Source: Nitzschia sp. pyKryTriq1 (taxonomy: Eukaryota > Bacillariophyta > Bacillariophyceae > Bacillariales > Bacillariaceae). Taken from it: a stretch of 64,000 bases of DNA. Shown piece by piece: positions 61,901 through 64,000 of the stretch. A program made the translations under genes and the position numbers. The DNA is taken from contig OY101118.1 in NCBI GenBank assembly GCA_956465555.1, forward strand, positions 2,501,751 to 2,565,750. Direction: 5' to 3'. The notes under the pieces are model-generated. The model ran no database searches. It was not told where the DNA came from and saw nothing but the letters and a program-made list of their open reading frames with translations. Numbering within the stretch: the first letter of the stretch is position 1; each line of letters starts with the position of its first letter.

Positions 61901-64000
61901 GACTCGTCCCTGGGCTGAGAATTGTCGGTCGAGTAGGTGAGATTGGTGCCAACACTTGCAGGAGAGAGAGTATCAAGCAGCGAGCTGCCCTTTGGCTCAT
62001 CGTCGTAGTCGACATGCGTTTCATGTGCTGGCGGCCCACCCTGATAATATCTCGGAGAAGGCTCTGCCGAAGTTTCGAATCTAGGTGGTGGGTGAGGCTG
62101 TCCGTTGGCATGAGTAGGGGATGGCTGGTTGGCTCCATTAAATTGGAACTGACGGTCCTCTCTTGGGGATTTCTCAGCCGAGGTGTCCACCGGTTTTAAA
62201 TTGTTGCGAAATTGAGAGACCTGATCTGAGCCGGACTTCTTCGCATTGTCGGTTGCAGACTGTTTCTGCTTGTTGGCAGCTATTCTCTTGCGGATGAGAG
62301 CAGCGACGTCCATTTTCGGCTCTTCCTTCTTCGTGCCTCCTTCAAGGTTTGATTTTGTCTCTTGTTCTCGCTTCAATTCAAGTTCACGACGTTCACGATA
62401 AGTCAGCTTCCTTTCCGCGGGCGCTTCAGGCTGTAGAGAATCTAACCCCCCCTGCATGCCATGTGATATGGTTGGGAGCTCTGCGGAAATGTTGATTCGC
62501 GGAGGCTGCATCTCGTCGTCGCTTCTTTGACTATCGCTAAGCCCGGAGCCAGTCTTGCGCAACTGGACGCCAGCCAAAAAGGAAGGACTTGATCCCGTGT
62601 CTGATCTGCTGTCGCTCATTGACCCAGCTCTTGGTGATTCTCGACGAAGTCTATCGATAACATTAGACGCAGCGGAAGACCGATAGTCGGTCCCCGCATC
62701 CGACTTCGCTTTCGTCGCAGCTGGCGTCGATTTTAGCCTTTCTCGCAAACTAGCAAACGAGGTACGTTCGTCTTGGCACTCGCTGGCTCTTTGTTGGCTT
62801 ACAGGAGTCGCCTTATCATGGTGGCTAGTACTCTTCAGTATGGCAGGAGCAATCGAGTCTTGACTCACTCTGCGGAGCTCGTCGGCTCGCGTCTTTCGCT
62901 TCTCTTGTCTTCGAGCCTCGACGATGTCAGGTGTCAACATTTCCACACCCGAAAGCGCCGCATGTTGCGGAATTTGGTTATTGCTGCGTTTCCACTTCGG
63001 CACTACTTGTGGTGCTGGTGCTGGAGTGGCACCCGCCGTTGCCTTGCTCTCCCATTGTTGCCATTTGGACTTGAGGTTGCCAATCTTTTGAGGACCCGCA
63101 GACGGCCCGTCATCGTCTTTCTTTTCCTCCGCACGCGCACTCGAAATTTCAGATGGAGCCTCTGCCTCTTCCGTATCGGATCCAGTGTTCGCTTGTGCAA
63201 TTTTCCAGGGAGCTTGGAAATTGGTTGCCAATGATTTCTCAGCTTGGGTAGTGGTTCGACTTTTGGCCGCGGCATAGGAGTTTCGCAAATTGCCATACTC
63301 GTAGGACGAGGACTGCTTGTTTGCGCTGGGCTCGTCGTTGTCGTCATTGGGCATGCCTTCGGATGAAGATGCAGATGATCCTCTAGAGAGTTCGTACTTC
63401 GATCGTACGCTGCCGAATCGTGCATCTGGTTCGCGACCACTCTGTTGGTGTTGTTGCTGATTCCTGTTATTCGATGTTGAAGGCCCGTAGTCTTCCAGCC
63501 CAGAGCGTGCCTGCTCAAACTCGTCTTCATAATTTTGCTGCTCCTGAGGACCTTTCGCATAGGCGGGGGCTGCCTTATTGTAGGCGCCAAACCCAGGCTG
63601 TTCGTCACTATAATCAGAAGTGGGACCCTGCGTTCCAAACTCTGCTTGAAACATTTCTTCCTGAAAGGCATCATCGAAAGGAGCTTGCTTCGCCTGGTAG
63701 GAGTATTGTTGGTCGAAAGGCGGATCAAAATTACCCTTGTAACTAGATCGCGAAGGTTGACCGTAGTCATGATAGTCTTGCTGTGGCATGGATTGCTGCT
63801 GGACATGTCGTGGAGAAATTCGTTGGACAAATTCTTGAGCGTATTCTCGAGCAAGATCCTCTTTCAACATGGCACTATCATCTGAAGACGACTCGTCATC
63901 GTCCAAATGCCTTGGAGAAGCCTTGTGGCGAGGACTTCGAACATCTTTGTGGAAAGTGACCGACTTTCTGTAAGCCGTAGGCGCCCCAAAATCAGATTTC
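58924..64000 (-). CDS. formin with tandem CCDC53-like motifs and FH2 domain (5' end cut by window)
   Basis: Exons 64000-60839 (continuing off the right edge), 60759-60512 and 60428-58924; introns are 79 bp (GTGAGT...AATAG) and 83 bp (GTGAGC...TTGTAG). At least 1635 residues are visible. Formins nucleate and elongate unbranched actin filaments. The first 800 or so visible residues are disordered, rich in Gln, Ser, Pro and charged residues. A short FH1-like run of seven prolines lies at about 61490-61515. Two adjacent 47-residue motifs (61470-61182), consensus DPKYxKYFxMxKxGxxM, resemble the WASH-subunit CCDC53 family. FH2 then starts at RARLHWKTLGKV, contains the lasso/knob region, crosses both introns, and carries the hallmark FGNRLNTAGKSKQHKAGAF then LDSLLKL. 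It ends in coiled coil near 59700. The C-terminal 250 residues are disordered and basic. The frame remains open to position 64000, so the start is outside; the in-frame TTG at 63906 is not a start. Confidence 0.93.

Noticed and set aside
61713-63854. Large minus-strand frames at 61713-62138 and 63003-63854 within the formin
   Set aside because: Alternate frames of the low-complexity formin N-terminus; the frame leading into FH2 is the real one.

Overview
The window is nuclear DNA of a photosynthetic stramenopile, very probably a diatom. Four lines of sequence evidence support this. Genes carry short GT-AG introns (about 75-110 bp, a few longer). Two genes (10214-11084 and 19213-20352) encode signal peptides followed directly by Phe at the predicted cleavage site, as in diatom plastid presequences. 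A secreted Lys/Ser/Gly-rich protein with an RXL site (776-1423) looks like a silaffin-type biosilica protein. A DUF3494 ice-binding protein (56490-57326) would fit a cold-water or sea-ice lineage, although that family also occurs elsewhere. No species can be named from the sequence alone. No rRNA, CRISPR array, operon or intact transposable element was seen.

Layout. 0-10 kb: silaffin-like gene (+), HAS1/DDX18 RNA helicase (-), bestrophin-type anion channel (+), a degenerate tRNA-like sequence and one weak hypothetical gene. 10-20 kb: plastid-targeted histidine phosphatase (+), NSF (-), DCP1 decapping activator (+), MFS transporter (-), tubulin cofactor B (-), plastid-targeted unknown protein (+). 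20-27 kb: DDX3/Ded1 helicase (-) and an armadillo-like protein (+). 27-45 kb: a 2084-residue AT-hook protein with an ADA1-like C-terminal part, then a giant ubiquitin-specific protease of about 3096 residues. 45-54 kb: nucleotide-sugar transporter, DUF4386 membrane protein, small AT-hook protein, and an ALDH6-type dehydrogenase. 54-64 kb: two related small membrane proteins of unknown function flanking the ice-binding protein, and a formin that runs off the right edge.

The genes are mostly core eukaryotic housekeeping functions: ribosome biogenesis, translation-initiation helicase, mRNA decapping, SNARE recycling, tubulin folding, deubiquitination, Golgi sugar transport and actin assembly. 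They are interspersed with lineage-specific secreted or plastid proteins. Neighbours do not form an obvious pathway. Many pairs are divergent with 0.6-1.3 kb between start codons, or convergent with 0.2-0.3 kb between stop codons. Intergenic DNA is marked by two recurring low-complexity textures: GGTACCGGTAC-type palindromic words, and CTCTACT/AGTAGAG words.

The least ordinary items are the silaffin-like protein, the ice-binding protein, the formin with two tandem CCDC53-like motifs beside FH2, the ubiquitin protease with a Tudor-like insert and a duplicated terminal domain, the AT-hook/ADA1-like protein, and the paired unknown membrane proteins. All exon boundaries and starts are read by eye from splice consensus and reading frame; no database search was possible.
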